Shown: piece after piece, positions 16,274 through 25,455 of the stretch
How the letters are laid out: every line of letters starts with the position of its first letter
Numbering within the stretch: the first letter of the stretch is position 1
Assembly: GCF_000142805.1 (NCBI RefSeq)
Contig: NC_013081.1
Location: forward strand, 186,001 to 250,000
DNA: 64,000 nucleotides
Reading direction: 5' to 3'
Source of the DNA: Lachancea thermotolerans CBS 6340
Taxonomy: Eukaryota > Ascomycota > Saccharomycetes > Saccharomycetales > Saccharomycetaceae
The notes under the pieces: generated by a model
Told to the model about the DNA's origin: nothing
Seen by the model: the letters and a program-made list of their open reading frames with translations, nothing else
Database searches by the model: none
Position numbers and translations under genes: made by a program

Positions 16274-17809
16274 ATGCTACGGTATGCTGAAGACAACACG
16301 GAAGGCTACCAAGATGGGCTGGAAACGCTGCTGAACCTGCTGCGGATCGAGATGGGCTCCGACCGGTGGGCCAACTGCAGCGTGCGCATGCTCAACAGCG
16401 GGAACCTCCTGTTGCGCAACGCCAGCACGGGCCAGATGTGCAACCGGTCCAGCAGCTCGCCCTCATTCTTCGTCTGGTGCGCGGACAACTCCACGCTTGA
16501 GTACAAGGCCCTAGTGGACGTGCTGAGGAACCACACGCTGCCGACGTTCGGCGTGCAGATCGAGAAGGACGGGTTTTCCGCCGGGTGTCTCATGGCGTCG
16601 TTCATTCTGTGCATCGTGTGCGCGGGCTCCTGGATGCTGCTGCTGGTCCTGCTGCTTCTGCCCGCAAACAACCACAACCACCGCAAGAAAATGGTGTACC
16701 TGGGCGTCGTGTACCAGGCCATCTGGCACACGGTGATTCTGGACCGCTCCATGGACACTGTGTTCGAGGAGCAGTACATGGGCAACTACCAAAACGCCGG
16801 CGCGCTCTACGACAATGTCATGACCTCCACGCTCTACAGCGTGATGCTGTTCTTCGCCACGGTCATCAGCAACCTCAACTGGCTCGATATCGTCTACTAC
16901 ATGTTCCACAACTACCGCAAGACCAACAGCAGCTGGGTACCGCGTCTGTTCAACAACAGGAACAAGCGCATCATAGCTGTGGGCGTGGCGCTCACCTGCG
17001 CGCAGGCCGTGCTCAAGGCCGTCAAGTTGTGGGGCGCGAGGCGCTACGTCGGCACCGTCGACGTCGTGCTGCGGTCCGTGGATTTCACCATATACACCCT
17101 TTTCTCCCTGTCGGTCGCCTACTATGTTTGGCACGATTTCGGTTTCACGCTGGAGCCCCAGAAGCAGCAGAGAGCGCGCTCCTGGCGCGCCCTTTTCGTC
17201 TTTATTTGGAACGACTATCACGAAACAGTGCTTCTACTGTTTTACAACGCTGTGGTGATGGCTTCGTTGTACATGTGCACCATTCTTATCATGACAATGC
17301 CCCGTCATGTGTTCACCTGGATGCAGAGTCTCATATCTTTTCTGAACGTCCTCGTAACCGTCAACACCTGGGGGCTGATCGGCGTTCTGGAGCGGCGCGA
17401 AAGGACGCTGAGCAAGGAAACAGTCCTTGGACGTAAAATCAACAACAGGGACAAGTTCTTCGTCGACCCGAAGGTAGACTACGACCACGGAGATGGTCTT
17501 GTGGTGAGCGACGACCTGGGGCTTGCACCTGACGCAGCCACCGTGCAAAATTCGGTGCACCGCCGCTTCGGGCTGGACCCTGTGCTGCGGCCTGCGAAAG
17601 TGTTGAGATCCAAACTAGCAGCGAAACGAAGAAGGGGCGAAAACGCAAGCAGGAGCCGTCACGAGGGCTCAACTTTCGAAATTCAGAGCATGCGGCATTC
17701 GATTGGTGAAAGGCGCGCTAGCGCTGACCAGGACTGGGCTCAGGGTGGTGACAACGAATCCGCGGAAACACTGCTTACCAGGAACTACATTTACGATCAC
17801 GACGGGTAA
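16274..17809 (+). CDS. DFG16: PalH/Rim21-family alkaline-pH sensor, Dfg16
   Basis: The ATG at 16274 gives 511 residues. A 95-residue N-terminal ectodomain with several N-glycosylation sites (NCS, NAS, NRS, NST, NHT) and cysteines is followed by seven hydrophobic segments: about 107-135 (CLMASFILCIVCAGSWMLLL), 145-160, 190-212, 238-256, 270-290, 315-340 and 350-375. A cytosolic tail follows with RERTLSKETVLGRKINNRDK. This is the PalH/Rim21 layout; these plasma-membrane proteins start Rim101 processing when the outside turns alkaline. Order and strand fit DFG16 (YOR030W) between CIN5 and HMS1. The paralogue RIM21 is the alternative. The frame is open further upstream only because of base composition. 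S. cerevisiae Dfg16 is longer (619 aa), mostly in the tail. Confidence 0.88.
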   Translation: MLRYAEDNTEGYQDGLETLLNLLRIEMGSDRWANCSVRMLNSGNLLLRNASTGQMCNRSSSSPSFFVWCADNSTLEYKALVDVLRNHTLPTFGVQIEKDGFSAGCLMASFILCIVCAGSWMLLLVLLLLPANNHNHRKKMVYLGVVYQAIWHTVILDRSMDTVFEEQYMGNYQNAGALYDNVMTSTLYSVMLFFATVISNLNWLDIVYYMFHNYRKTNSSWVPRLFNNRNKRIIAVGVALTCAQAVLKAVKLWGARRYVGTVDVVLRSVDFTIYTLFSLSVAYYVWHDFGFTLEPQKQQRARSWRALFVFIWNDYHETVLLLFYNAVVMASLYMCTILIMTMPRHVFTWMQSLISFLNVLVTVNTWGLIGVLERRERTLSKETVLGRKINNRDKFFVDPKVDYDHGDGLVVSDDLGLAPDAATVQNSVHRRFGLDPVLRPAKVLRSKLAAKRRRGENASRSRHEGSTFEIQSMRHSIGERRASADQDWAQGGDNESAETLLTRNYIYDHDG

Positions 17810-18305
17810 TTACAAGAAATAAAATAGGAAATAGGCATGTTTATAGAATGGGACAAGCTAGTAATTATTGAGTCTTTGCAGGTTACACTACAAGGTATTT
17901 AAAATCACAGTTGGGATAGAAAACAGATAATTTTAAAGGAAACAAGAGAGCTGCTGCTCGGTACAACAGAAGGATAATATCTCATAGTTTAATAGAAGCA
18001 GGGCGAGACGTGCCTATCCCCAGACCTCTTGCGCGACCACCAAGCTTCTTCCTCGTATGCCAAAGCCTTACAAGCTATATCTCAATCCCAAAATCTCCTA
18101 ACTATAACAAGAAGCGCAAGTGGTTTAGTGGTAAAATCCATCGTTGCCATCGATGGGCCCCCGGTTCGATTCCGGGCTTGCGCATTTGTTTTTGCATCCG
18201 GAAAATATTTTCTGGAAATATACAAGGGGTCTTCTCTTGAAGATTGAAAACATCTTCCTTCATCACATTGATTAGCCGACTACGCTCACAGCAATTTGGT
18301 CGATT
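17810..18305. other. Intergenic region DFG16 to FAS1 gene, with tRNA-Gly
   Basis: The 3' flank of DFG16 is A+T-rich, a sharp change from the G+C-rich gene. A tRNA-Gly gene lies at 18114-18184. The remaining 120 bases form the promoter of the fasciclin gene. No LTR remnant is evident next to the tRNA. Confidence 0.55.
18114..18184 (+). tRNA. tRNA-Gly(GCC)
   Basis: A 71-nt gene nearly identical to S. cerevisiae tRNA-Gly(GCC): acceptor GCGCAAG/CTTGCGC, anticodon arm CATCG-TTGCCAT-CGATG with anticodon GCC, T-arm CCCGG-TTCGATT-CCGGG, discriminator A. A T-rich terminator follows. No intron. Confidence 0.96.
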
Positions 18306-19139
18306 ATGAAGATTCTAAATAAGCCTTTCAGTGTTGGCGTTTTGTGCACGATCCCTTTTCTTCTGGCTTGCATGGTTGACGGCAAGAACGTCGCTAACTT
18401 GGACATCGTCCTCGACAAGCAAACCGGGAAGCTGAAGCGCCAACTCCCATCCCTGCACGCGCGCGATGGCTCTCTCCTGCGCAGAGATCCCAAAAGGCTA
18501 CCTTTAGACCTAGAGGATTTGTTCGAAGGAAAGTTGGACAAGAGGAGCGAGAGGGAGACAGACAGGCAGGAGTTTTTTATTAACCACGGGCAAGAGGGGA
18601 ACGCAGACCAAGGCGAGCCTTCCGACCCTATCTGCCTCGACTCCCGTATCCCTTCCATGAACGAAATAAGCATTTTCGGTAGTTATCTGAGGGACGACAT
18701 CACAATGTCTCGCATAATTGAGGATCCCTTGGAAGATGTTATTATCTTCGCGCCTTCTGATAGTGCCATCGAGTCCTTGCCGCTCAAGCCATGGCAATTT
18801 CCTGCTGACGTGAGCGATATCGAATCAGGCGCCGAAGACGAAGAGGCAGTGGACAAATTAGTGAGTTCAAACATAAGGCATTTCGTCAACTCGCATATCG
18901 CGACCGGAACAAGCATCGACAAAGCCAGATCCATGAAGAAATGCATGGGAGGCTCGGTCGTGCTCAGAAGCTTTGCCTTCGAGGGGGACGAAAACTCCGG
19001 GGACATAATGTTGAAAAAGAAGAGAGGTAAGTACTATGTTGCGTCCTCTCTTGACAAGAAATTCCAGAAAGTTAAAAGAGTCGAGCGGGCACAGAATGGA
19101 CTTATTTTGGTTATTGATGCTACTCTTATCTCGCCCTGA
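18306..19139 (+). CDS. Secreted or vacuolar FAS1 (fasciclin) domain protein, YDR262W-like
   Basis: The 277-residue protein begins with a signal peptide (basic MKILNKPF, then VGVLCTIPFLLACMV, likely cleaved near residue 25). Three dibasic sites follow (KLKR, LLRR, LDKR, about residues 40-80) that could be cut by Kex2. The C-terminal part, about residues 118-277, is a fasciclin/FAS1 fold: a DVIIFAPSDSAIESLPLKPW stretch (H1-type motif), SSNIRHFVNSHIATG (the VxxHxx region), and the closing GLILVIDATLISP (H2-type motif). S. cerevisiae YDR262W (272 aa) is the counterpart by size, domain and order (YDR260C, YDR262W); it is a vacuole-associated protein of unknown function. The EXG2 gene that lies next to it in S. 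cerevisiae is absent here. Confidence 0.85.
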   Translation: MKILNKPFSVGVLCTIPFLLACMVDGKNVANLDIVLDKQTGKLKRQLPSLHARDGSLLRRDPKRLPLDLEDLFEGKLDKRSERETDRQEFFINHGQEGNADQGEPSDPICLDSRIPSMNEISIFGSYLRDDITMSRIIEDPLEDVIIFAPSDSAIESLPLKPWQFPADVSDIESGAEDEEAVDKLVSSNIRHFVNSHIATGTSIDKARSMKKCMGGSVVLRSFAFEGDENSGDIMLKKKRGKYYVASSLDKKFQKVKRVERAQNGLILVIDATLISP

Positions 19140-19419
19140 GCTTGCACCAAGATTTAAGGCTGTTTAGCAATTCCCGGCGTAATTTCATGACGATATGATG
19201 TATAGGTTGATTATTATGTACTTCTTTAATAAGTGAAAACATATTGAGATGCTCACTCGGTTATACCAAAAAACTGCACTTAACATTATTACACTTGAAA
19301 CCTTACTTATATATAATTTATTGTACATGTCCGGAAACCTTCAAACATGGCATTTAAAAACTGCTTTCGTATTTATCTTGATCCGGCCGATTTTCCGTTA
19401 GATGAAATCTGATGATAAT

Positions 19420-21708
19420 TCATAAATCACCGGCTTCGTCATCGCTAACTTCGTCGAGGTCCTCCTCCACGTCCGTGTCCTCCTCAAGTTCTTTAGCAGC
19501 TGTCATGCCACATTTGAGGGTAGTATCCACACAAAAATCAACTAGCTTGCCCCTCAATCCCAGGTTCAAGCAACCACCCGTGGCGCTTCCCAGCCAAACT
19601 CTAAGCTTTCCGCTCAAGGATTCGAGCCTTGGATAAATAGACTGAACATTTTCATCAGCATCGTTCTCCCTCAGAGATCGTAGCAGCAGAAAAACAGCAG
19701 CGACTCCAACAATTGAAACTTCCTCAGTGTTCACAAGCTCAGGAGAAATTTTCGAGACCCAATGGTAGGCCTGTTTGAGCTGGTTTTGAGAGATCAGGTT
19801 CTGCACTATGCTTGAATAAAGAACCAGAACTTGGTCGTGATTAAATCCCTTTTCAGAGCCGAGGCCTGTGTTGGCTTTTACAAGCTTCAGTAGGGAGTCA
19901 ATGTTGCTCTCTGTGTTCTCAAACAGACACCGAAGCATCACGAAGTTGTCAGAGGACAACTGCAGCTTTTCATTGTTAAAAACTTCAGTTTCAAAAACGT
20001 TTTCCACTACCTCTTTAATGGGGCGCTCCGACGCGCATGTTTCTTCAAGTAGGTCAACCACCACGCTCTCGTTTCTCGTCTTGACCAAAAAATTGTTGAT
20101 AAATTCCACTAGTCCCTCAAGTGTGAAAGTTCCCTTCCTTGCTAGCGCTTCCAACAGTTGACCGCGAGATAATGTGTCGTCTTTAGATGTTGTCAAGACG
20201 TTAGTGATCATCTCCCACTCGATTCCGTTTTTAAGAGCACCTTTGCTCCTCTTGTTGGCGGTTTCGACTTGCTCCTTGATCTTAGACCATGTAAAGTCTA
20301 TGTGTCTAGCAGCCAGAACATTCAATGGGAAGGAAGGGTTGTACAATTTCAGTGCGAAGCAGTTGGCAATTTCTGATTCGATCCTCTCAATCGAGTTAAC
20401 CGGGTACTTCAAGCGGTTGATAATCATGGTCTTTTTCAATGTGTCAACTAAGCCAGTACCAAGACAGACGGTGTCGGCAAACTGGACGACAGGAAATTCC
20501 CGAGTTTTGTCCTTGCCTTGGCGAAAGCGAAGCGCTAACGAACTTAGCAGGTGGAAGGCGGTCGCAAACAGTAGAAAGATCCGGAAAAGCGACAGCAACG
20601 CTGTAGGTAGGTTAATTACGCCGTTTGCGTTTGTCATCGTAAACCCGCTGGCTGGCGAGTAGTGGAAGACGGGCAAGGACATAAGTCCCTTGGCGTTGTC
20701 GTAGTCGTTTCCTTCGCCAAAGCAAGACGCGCCCATCGTCAGTGCGAGACCCCCCATCAAGAATTGGCTAGTCATATCCTTTGATGTCGTTGGATAAGCG
20801 TTTGCGTAGGGTGTGCTCTGCGTAGGGGCTTGCTGAATGCCGGTTGGCGCAAGCTCGCTGTAGCCCGCGGAAGCGTGGCGGTCGCTTTCAGGGGTAGTAA
20901 AAGCCTGGCCTGACCTCAGTTTCGTATTCTCGTACTTGTAGGCCTCGCACTTGTTTTCGAGGTGACGGATGTACTCGATGGTCTTGACCAGGATCGAAGC
21001 CTTGTTCAGCTTGCGAGCGGGGTCCAGGCCGTCGAGTTCCTCGTGGTCCTCGGCGGTGATCATGAGCCCCGCCTCACGCTTCGTGGCCACACGCAGAGTG
21101 GGCACGATGTCACGCAGTTGCAAAATTTTGTCGTTAATGTTTGTGCGGTACTTCTTCTCGATAACGTTGTGAGAGGTGCGCTCGCGCTTGGGCTTGAACA
21201 CTTTCGAGCAGCCCGGACCACCGACAGACCCGGCCTGCGCCTCGTGCGAGCCGTCCGCGAGCAGCTCGCGCAGCTCGTGTGGCTCCAGGCTCAGTTCCGG
21301 CGAAGCGTCTTCCTTGATTCGCACGGCAGAGTCAGGCGCGCCGGCGTTGACGCCAGCGCTCACGTCGAACCCGTTGGCGTAAGACGAAGAGCTCCCGAAC
21401 GAGCTGATCTGCTGGAGCGGTGTCGCGCTAACCCCGCCCGGCCCCGCTTGCACGTCCTGTGCTGGCCGCGTCGGCGCACGAGGCTCCGCCAAATCCGCCA
21501 CTCCCGAGTGGAATGACTCGGGCGTCAAATTTGGCTCCTGCTTGTTATTCCACGCCCCGTAGTTGCCCATTGACTGGTCCGGCGACTCTTGAAGCAGCCC
21601 GTACCCGTTGTAGTCACTTTTGTCGCCGTCGCTGCTATCCTCTGATTGCAGGGTTGCCAGAAACATTTCGGCTTCGCTAAATCCTGAGTTGAAGCCCATT
21701 GATGTCAT
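19420..21708 (-). CDS. HMS1: SREBP-like bHLH protein Hms1, long form
   Basis: The 762-residue protein has an acidic, Ser/Gly-rich N-terminus and a bHLH domain at about residues 180-265. Its basic region RTSHNVIEKKYRTNINDKIL contains the Tyr that marks the SREBP class. A long loop (RVATKREAGLMITAEDHEEL) and helix 2/zipper (NKASILVKTIEYIRHLENKC) follow. Downstream lie weak hydrophobic stretches at about 317-330 and a strong one at about 367-393 (LPTALLSLFRIFLLFATAFH). A 350-residue helical C-terminal region resembles the SREBP C-terminal domain of fungal Sre1 proteins. The C-terminus is very acidic. S. cerevisiae Hms1 (YOR032C, 434 aa, pseudohyphal growth) is much shorter. Position before EXO1 (YOR033C) confirms orthology. 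Whether this form is membrane-tethered and cleaved cannot be told. Confidence 0.88.
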   Translation of the reverse strand: MTSMGFNSGFSEAEMFLATLQSEDSSDGDKSDYNGYGLLQESPDQSMGNYGAWNNKQEPNLTPESFHSGVADLAEPRAPTRPAQDVQAGPGGVSATPLQQISSFGSSSSYANGFDVSAGVNAGAPDSAVRIKEDASPELSLEPHELRELLADGSHEAQAGSVGGPGCSKVFKPKRERTSHNVIEKKYRTNINDKILQLRDIVPTLRVATKREAGLMITAEDHEELDGLDPARKLNKASILVKTIEYIRHLENKCEAYKYENTKLRSGQAFTTPESDRHASAGYSELAPTGIQQAPTQSTPYANAYPTTSKDMTSQFLMGGLALTMGASCFGEGNDYDNAKGLMSLPVFHYSPASGFTMTNANGVINLPTALLSLFRIFLLFATAFHLLSSLALRFRQGKDKTREFPVVQFADTVCLGTGLVDTLKKTMIINRLKYPVNSIERIESEIANCFALKLYNPSFPLNVLAARHIDFTWSKIKEQVETANKRSKGALKNGIEWEMITNVLTTSKDDTLSRGQLLEALARKGTFTLEGLVEFINNFLVKTRNESVVVDLLEETCASERPIKEVVENVFETEVFNNEKLQLSSDNFVMLRCLFENTESNIDSLLKLVKANTGLGSEKGFNHDQVLVLYSSIVQNLISQNQLKQAYHWVSKISPELVNTEEVSIVGVAAVFLLLRSLRENDADENVQSIYPRLESLSGKLRVWLGSATGGCLNLGLRGKLVDFCVDTTLKCGMTAAKELEEDTDVEEDLDEVSDDEAGDL

Positions 21709-23335
21709 CTTACTAGGATCCTCGATCAGCTTTTCTCAAACGAATAACAACTGATGATTCTCTCTAATTTTCGAATCCTACCACTCCACAAAGAACGACT
21801 GTCAAGAACGAGAGATTTGCCAGCAAAGTCTCCTTCCCTTGCAAAAGAGCCTGGCTTCTCTGATTGAAAAATGGTGTGATTCGTACTGCGAAGAACGAGT
21901 GAAAAAGTAAGATGTCATTTTAAATCACGTGAAAATATCAGGCTCGAACGAGAGCGCGCCAAACGGCCCGAGGCAGTGCCAAGCCATTACGAGTGATTCC
22001 TTAGACATGATACCATCGCAGCGTAGTGCCCCTAGAGCAACACGTCAGTACAATCGCAGAGCTTTTATAATTTTGGGGAGGATTTCTGCGGTTGTTCAGC
22101 CGGCGATTGGCAGCTTGGAGATTAGTACCCCGAAAACAAAACCACAGGGCGAAAGCTGGGCAGGCACATCTAAATTAATGACAGGATTGTAGCTTGGCAG
22201 CAACATGCCACCGTAAGCAGCTCAGCGCAGTGGAATTTTGGATAGCGGCATAGAGATCACGTGACCAAATGCACACACGACTAAGAAGTGACACCACTTC
22301 GCTCTGCTGTGCGCCAAGCACCCCATGTTCGTATATCCGGGCGTATCGGAGTTGCAAGCGGCTCGTGATGGCGGAACGGCGTAGGCGTTGGGTGCCTGCG
22401 TTTTAGAGCCCTTGCATTGATACCTGGAGCGTTGGAGCCGCAAGATACGAGGGAAGATCACTCGACATTTGCTGGTTTGCGGTAGTCGGCAGGGTCCGGT
22501 GGAGTTTTTCGTAGCTGGTTCTTTTTGGCCCTCAAATAGTTGCAACTGAGGTCAGGGCAAATCCCGGGTCGGACAAGGTCGCGCGCTGGGCGTTTTTTGG
22601 CCGCGCCAGCGATTCTCGGGTTTAGCGGGCGGTTGTCTTGTCTGGAACGTAGTGTTGGCGCGCGGCGCTAAGTAGACGTAGGAACACGACCTTCCTCTTG
22701 CAATTGGCTTTTTTGAAATGAGCTCTTGGGCGCGTCCATGCGGGGCTGTTTCATCGGATTCGCGTAGCTTGCTATCGCCCTGGCTCCAGCGTCCCGGACG
22801 GAAGCCTCGCGCAAAGAGACCGGAAGGGACCTAGCTGTAGGGGTTTTTGGGTGGATGCGCAGCCGTCATGGCATGAATCGTTAACTTCTTTTGATGTTGA
22901 AGCTGCAATCGAAACGCAGCACCCATTTCCCCTTCGTCTCAGCTCCGCGAGCCTCGTGGCCTGATTGTGTTGTATGAACCAGGCAATTTCACTGCTTTTG
23001 CTGGCCGTGTGTTTTTGGCGGACCAACCACAGGCCCCCCTAAGTAAATAACCGCTGATTGAGTTGCATTGGGAAAATGAGCCGCAGTACCGAGTAGAATT
23101 GGATCTCCATATCAACAGAAGGCACTCTTACAGATGCCGAAGCTTCTCCAGACCATCTAGCCTGTAACAATTCTAGTAGTTTGGTGATTATACAAGGCTT
23201 CTGCCATGATCTACATATTCTAATTTATGCTGAAAAATAAAAACTTTTGGAGGTTTAGCCTGACAGGTGATTGACTATGCATCTCGGCTAAATGCAGCAC
23301 ATGCTGCGAGGCCTTCAACGGTCCTGGCGAACCTA
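21709..23335. other. Long 5' region of HMS1
   Basis: About 1.6 kb without a credible gene between the HMS1 start and the EXO1 stop, both on the minus strand. It is unusually long for this window and so is probably a large HMS1 regulatory region. Two CACGTG E-boxes occur at 21926-21931 and 22258-22263, both in an ATCACGTGA context. A sterol-element-like TCACACCAT (minus strand) lies at about 21871-21880. No tRNA, snoRNA or repeat is recognised. Open frames here, up to 107 codons, look like chance. Confidence 0.55.
21926..22263. promoter_or_regulatory. Two ATCACGTGA E-boxes upstream of HMS1
   Basis: CACGTG at 21926-21931 and 22258-22263, each preceded by AT and followed by A. These are candidate sites for bHLH factors such as Cbf1, Tye7, Pho4 or Hms1 itself. 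They lie about 220 and 550 bases upstream of the HMS1 ATG. Function is inferred from motif only. Confidence 0.4.
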
Positions 23336-25333
23336 TCATTGCCCCCTGTATATAAAGTCAGAAAGACTCAACGTACGGGTTGCTTGTCTTGGAGCTGTTG
23401 CCGAAGATGGAGAAGCAACGTAGTGCCTGGGTCGCTTCGTCCCTAGGCTTGGCGCCTTAACTGCCCCGACATGACTGTTCAATCCCAGGCTTGGAGCTTT
23501 GACTGCTGAGACATGGCTCTTCGCACCTTTTGAATTACGAAGAAGCCCATTCCCGGAGGCCACATTGACGCTTTTGTCCTGCAAAGGGGCTCTGTGGTAG
23601 CTGAAGCTTTCGCGAAGATCGGCTATCGAATTACAGTGCCTCTTGTTAGATGCCTTCTCGTCCCTGCGGGCCTCCGCGGTATCTTCAATTTCACTCAAGA
23701 CCTCCGAGTCTTCCTCGCTATATGGAGAAGACTCCATGTCAACTTGAGTAGGGACCATTGAGCTTGGGACTTCGGTAGAAAGAAGGGAGCTTGGAATATC
23801 GGTGGCTGCTTCATCTTGGGAGCCAAGACTCTCATTGCTGCACGAAGCAAAGTTGCTGTTCGTGGAAGCCTTTGTAAAGTCTGGAAGCCTCGGACTTATT
23901 AAAGGCTCTACAGGCGTAGGCGTCGCCATAGTGCTCGTGACGTCTTTTTCTTCATTTGTGGGATGGTCTTGGCTTTTGCCAAAATATCGGCTCATGCCGA
24001 CCCCTGCAACCACTGGCGTGTCACGTCTGAAGAGCTTACGACGCTCGACAGCCGATGCAATTTTCCTTTCGTTCTCGATCAGCTTTTCTTCCTGCTTTTT
24101 AATGGCAAATCTCATTTGTGTAGTGACACCTGTAGAAGTTGAGCTGACGCTAACGGAAGCGGTTTTGCTGAAAAAAGTATCTATTGAGCCGGCTTGGCTT
24201 GCTAAGGGCTTGCCAATAATTGGCTCTGATTTAGTCGTTAACTGCAATTTGCGCTCGCGGTTAACTAGTATCTTTTGAAAGTTGTATGGACACAACTCCC
24301 CTGCAGCTATCCGACCATGAAGATGGTGGTCCACTTCTGAATCATCTACGATTACCACTTTAGTATGTTCACTCTTTGATATGACCTTTCCTATGCAGCT
24401 GAATAAAGCTTGGCAGTTGCGGAGCTCCTCAGGAATTTCGCTAAGCGTAGTCATCATGCCGTTTTCAGGACAATAAACTCTCTGGAATTGGAATGCAAAC
24501 GAAGCCAACTGGTACTCCTCCAGAAACTCTTTGGGCACGACGAACTTTCCCTCACGCTGTATGTTTTTAATGATGTTATCCATTGTTTTGTGCTTTCTTA
24601 CAAGCTTCATAGCAGTCAATAAACCGATTTTCGGGATACCTGCAGTGTAATCGCACCCTGATAGACAAACCATTGCTCGAGTTTCTTCAGGACAAAGTTG
24701 AGATAGCGGAAATTTACTTGGTAGTCGGGGAAAGTCGTCGCGACAAATCTCTATGCCCTCCCCATGGTCGGTCAATTTGGTAATCAGTTTCCGGCAACCG
24801 AAAATCAAGAGGTCTGAGTCTTCGGAAATGATGCCATGAACTAAGCCCTTCTTTTCCAGATAAACCATCTGCGCATCGGCCTCAAACGGTGCTACTATGT
24901 ACTTGATGTCTTGGACCTGGCAGTATTCTATCACACATTTAGCCATTTCTGGCGTCACGTCCACGCACTTTTGAAAGTAGTCATAAGCCTGACGTTTATC
25001 ACCAGCTTTCCAGAGAGCTAGCGCTCGCTCCTTATTTTCAGCGCGTTTTTGCTTCCGTTTCAGTTCTGTGTCCTTCTTTACCATGATCGCATCGCCATCG
25101 AACACTAAGTAGGGATTGATGTTGAAACGGTTTCGCAGCATGTTAAGGCGCTTGATAAAGAACTCTAAGTACTTGGAAGTAGGCCGGCCCAGAGCCAGTT
25201 CCTCTGCGCACGAGTGCGCTGCTCTATGCAGCCACGCATAACCGTCAATTGCCAGTGTCTGACCATCATAGCGGATTAGTGTGATGGGCTGCTGAATTGG
25301 CTTCAACTGAGGAAGCAAGCCCTGAATACCCAT
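23336..25333 (-). CDS. EXO1: 5'-3' exonuclease/flap endonuclease Exo1
   Basis: The 665-residue protein matches Exo1 (YOR033C, 702 aa) and its WGD paralogue Din7 (YDR263C, 430 aa); length and tail favour Exo1. The XPG-N domain (MGIQGLLPQLKPI) and XPG-I domain hold the metal-binding acids: Asp30 (LAIDGYAWLH), Asp78 (YLVFDGD), Glu150 and Asp152 (APFEADAQM), Asp171 and Asp173 (SEDSDLL) and Asp227 (GCDYTAG). A helix-hairpin-helix region follows (GIPKIGLLTAMKLVRKH). From about residue 345 the tail is disordered, with DTFFSKT (about 390) and SRYFGK (about 452), motifs that could bind Mlh1 or PCNA. It acts in mismatch repair, end resection and meiotic recombination. Two MCB sites upstream suggest G1/S control. 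Confidence 0.95.
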   Translation of the reverse strand: MGIQGLLPQLKPIQQPITLIRYDGQTLAIDGYAWLHRAAHSCAEELALGRPTSKYLEFFIKRLNMLRNRFNINPYLVFDGDAIMVKKDTELKRKQKRAENKERALALWKAGDKRQAYDYFQKCVDVTPEMAKCVIEYCQVQDIKYIVAPFEADAQMVYLEKKGLVHGIISEDSDLLIFGCRKLITKLTDHGEGIEICRDDFPRLPSKFPLSQLCPEETRAMVCLSGCDYTAGIPKIGLLTAMKLVRKHKTMDNIIKNIQREGKFVVPKEFLEEYQLASFAFQFQRVYCPENGMMTTLSEIPEELRNCQALFSCIGKVISKSEHTKVVIVDDSEVDHHLHGRIAAGELCPYNFQKILVNRERKLQLTTKSEPIIGKPLASQAGSIDTFFSKTASVSVSSTSTGVTTQMRFAIKKQEEKLIENERKIASAVERRKLFRRDTPVVAGVGMSRYFGKSQDHPTNEEKDVTSTMATPTPVEPLISPRLPDFTKASTNSNFASCSNESLGSQDEAATDIPSSLLSTEVPSSMVPTQVDMESSPYSEEDSEVLSEIEDTAEARRDEKASNKRHCNSIADLRESFSYHRAPLQDKSVNVASGNGLLRNSKGAKSHVSAVKAPSLGLNSHVGAVKAPSLGTKRPRHYVASPSSATAPRQATRTLSLSDFIYRGQ

Positions 25334-25429
25334 TTCCCTAATGCCTCTATATGACTCTGGCAGTTGGGTCAGAAGCGTACTTGCTGCTTCAGTTTGTCAA
25401 AGTTTTTAAGATGACCTTCTACCCAATTT

Positions 25430-25455
25430 ACGCGTTATTGATATTTTTTACGCGT
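25430..25455. promoter_or_regulatory. Pair of MCB (ACGCGT) sites upstream of EXO1
   Basis: Two perfect MluI cell-cycle boxes, ACGCGT at 25430-25435 and 25450-25455, lie exactly 20 bases apart, each in TTTACGCGT context, about 97-122 bases upstream of the EXO1 ATG. A related ACGCGA lies at 25496-25501. MBF (Mbp1-Swi6) binds this motif to drive G1/S transcription of replication and repair genes in S. cerevisiae. The neighbour on the far side (AKR1) ends here, so EXO1 is the only promoter served. Confidence 0.7.

Noticed and set aside
15500-18300. LTR or retrotransposon remnants next to the tRNA genes
   Set aside because: tRNA flanks are usual targets for yeast LTR elements, but I see no TG...CA-bounded repeat, no matching copies at the four tRNA regions and no related coding fragments.
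21871-21880. A sterol regulatory element for HMS1 self-control
   Set aside because: TCACACCAT differs from the SRE consensus in its last base, occurs once, and such a match is expected by chance in 1.6 kb; noted in the region entry only.
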